NCBI GenBank assembly: GCA_021776755.1
Contig: JAJFFI010000016.1
Location: 1 to 6,159, forward strand
Source: Alphaproteobacteria bacterium
Lineage (GTDB): Bacteria > Pseudomonadota > Alphaproteobacteria > JAJFFI01
Direction of reading: 5' to 3'
Length of the DNA: 6,159 bases
Shown here: in pieces, positions 5,431-6,159 of the stretch
Numbering within the stretch: position 1 is the first letter of the stretch
How the letters are laid out: each line of letters opens with the position of its first letter
The notes under the pieces: model-generated
The model's input: the letters and a program-made list of their open reading frames with translations, nothing else
Databases searched by the model: none
Told to the model about the DNA's origin: nothing
Program-made: the position numbers and the translations under genes

Positions 5431-6159
5431 GATGCGGTCGGCTTCCGACGTCCGTTGTCCGGGCCGAGAGCGCGCGATCGAACGGCAGAGCAGCAGCACC
5501 GGCACAATCCCGACCGCGACGATGGCGAGCGCCCCGGGCGCGGCCTCGGCCAGCAACTCGTCGCTCGCCAGCTCGAACACCCGGACGGCCAGTGTGTCGA
5601 AATTGAACGGCCGGATGATCAGCGTCGCCGGGAGTTCCTTCATGACATCGACGAAGACGAGTGTTGCGGCGGTCAGGAGGCTCGCCCGCATGATCGGCAT
5701 GTGCACCCGGCGGAGCGCGCCGAACGGACCCATGCCGAGCGTGCGTGCGGCTCCGTCCATGTTGGCGGTGACGCGCCCGAGGCCCGCCTCGACGGTGTTG
5801 AGGGAGACCGCGAGGAAACGAACGAGGTAGGCTAGGATGAGGGCCGCGATCGTGCCGGAGAGCAGGATGCCGGTCGCCTCGCGCACATAGGAGAACGCGA
5901 TCAGGATGCCGACCGCGATCACCGCGCCGGGTACCGCGTAGCCCATTGCGGAAACCCGGTTGGCAAAGGCGCCCGCGGCGGATGGAGCGAGTCGCTGGCT
6001 GTAGGCGAGCAGCAAGGCCAGGGCGACGGCAAGTGCCGCGGCCAGTCCCGCTAGGATGAAACTGTTGGTGGCCGCACTGAAGAAGCGGCTGTCGACCCAG
6101 TCGAGGTTCTGCACCGTCCAGACGGCGAGCATCCCGAGTGGCAGCAGGAAGCCGAGCAG
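5413..6159 (-). CDS. fbpB: FbpB-type iron(III) ABC transporter permease (5' end cut)
   Basis: This is the inner-membrane channel subunit that pairs with the ATPase encoded next. The frame is open to the window edge (it reads LLGFLLPLG before the first internal Met at 6132), so only the C-terminal 248 residues are seen. FbpB proteins are two-domain permeases of about 500-560 residues, and this is the second domain. It has hydrophobic helices at about 33-53, 73-92, 99-119 and 209-226 of the visible part, and an EAA-type coupling loop at about 134-157 (MDGAARTLGMGPFGALRRVHMPIM region). The block KELPATLIIRPFNFDTLAVR followed by FELASDELLAEAAPGAL is characteristic of iron(III) FbpB/AfuB permeases and favours iron over thiamine or phosphonate relatives. 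The substrate-binding protein gene would be expected upstream, outside the window. Confidence 0.88.
   Translation of the reverse strand: MLGFLLPLGMLAVWTVQNLDWVDSRFFSAATNSFILAGLAAALAVALALLLAYSQRLAPSAAGAFANRVSAMGYAVPGAVIAVGILIAFSYVREATGILLSGTIAALILAYLVRFLAVSLNTVEAGLGRVTANMDGAARTLGMGPFGALRRVHMPIMRASLLTAATLVFVDVMKELPATLIIRPFNFDTLAVRVFELASDELLAEAAPGALAIVAVGIVPVLLLCRSIARSRPGQRTSEADRIAEQSA

Noticed and set aside
4964..5830. Long plus-strand reading frame opposite the transporter genes
   Set aside because: It mirrors the codon bias of fbpC and fbpB, shows no domain or plausible protein composition, and crosses a real gene junction.

Overview
This is a GC-rich bacterial window (about 65% G+C where counted). 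Every gene I can support lies on the minus strand, so transcription runs from high to low coordinates. The gene set and order tatA-tatB-tatC-serS-surE, with alphaproteobacterial-looking proteins, points to an alphaproteobacterium. I cannot name the genus.

Layout in the direction of transcription: (1) 6159-5413 is the 3' part of an FbpB/AfuB-type iron(III) ABC transporter permease, cut by the window edge. It overlaps by ATGA with (2) 5416-4307, its FbpC-type ATPase with a C-terminal TOBE region. (3) A 104-bp gap follows. (4) Next is the twin-arginine translocase: tatA (4202-3936), tatB (3848-3315) and tatC (3229-2405). The two tat gaps (87 and 85 bp) are not empty. One holds a strong hairpin just after the tatA stop. 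The other holds a possible short leader ORF whose stop overlaps the tatC start, with a hairpin over a Shine-Dalgarno-like element. (5) A 121-bp gap carries a good sigma70-type promoter (-35 TGGACG, 17 bp, -10 TATAAC) for (6) serS (2283-784). serS overlaps by ATGA with (7) surE (787 to beyond base 1), which lacks only its last few residues.

The transporter pair would power ferric-iron-type uptake. TatABC exports folded proteins. SerS charges tRNA(Ser), and SurE is a metal-dependent survival nucleotidase. The tat-serS-surE run is a commonly seen alphaproteobacterial housekeeping cluster. The iron transporter upstream of tatA differs from the arrangement I would expect there.

The most unusual item is in serS. 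SerRS is normally about 430 residues; this one is 499. The extra roughly 65-70 residues sit in the catalytic domain between motif 1 and the serine-binding TxE loop. They are encoded by about 230 bp of only about 46% G+C inside a gene that is otherwise near 67%, and include a 9-bp tandem repeat. Motifs 1, 2 and 3 are intact, so this looks like an in-frame inserted domain in a working enzyme. Other points of interest are RNA structures at several gene junctions and an in-frame A AAA AAG heptamer with a downstream hairpin in tatC. I see no CRISPR array, RNA gene, transposon or origin.
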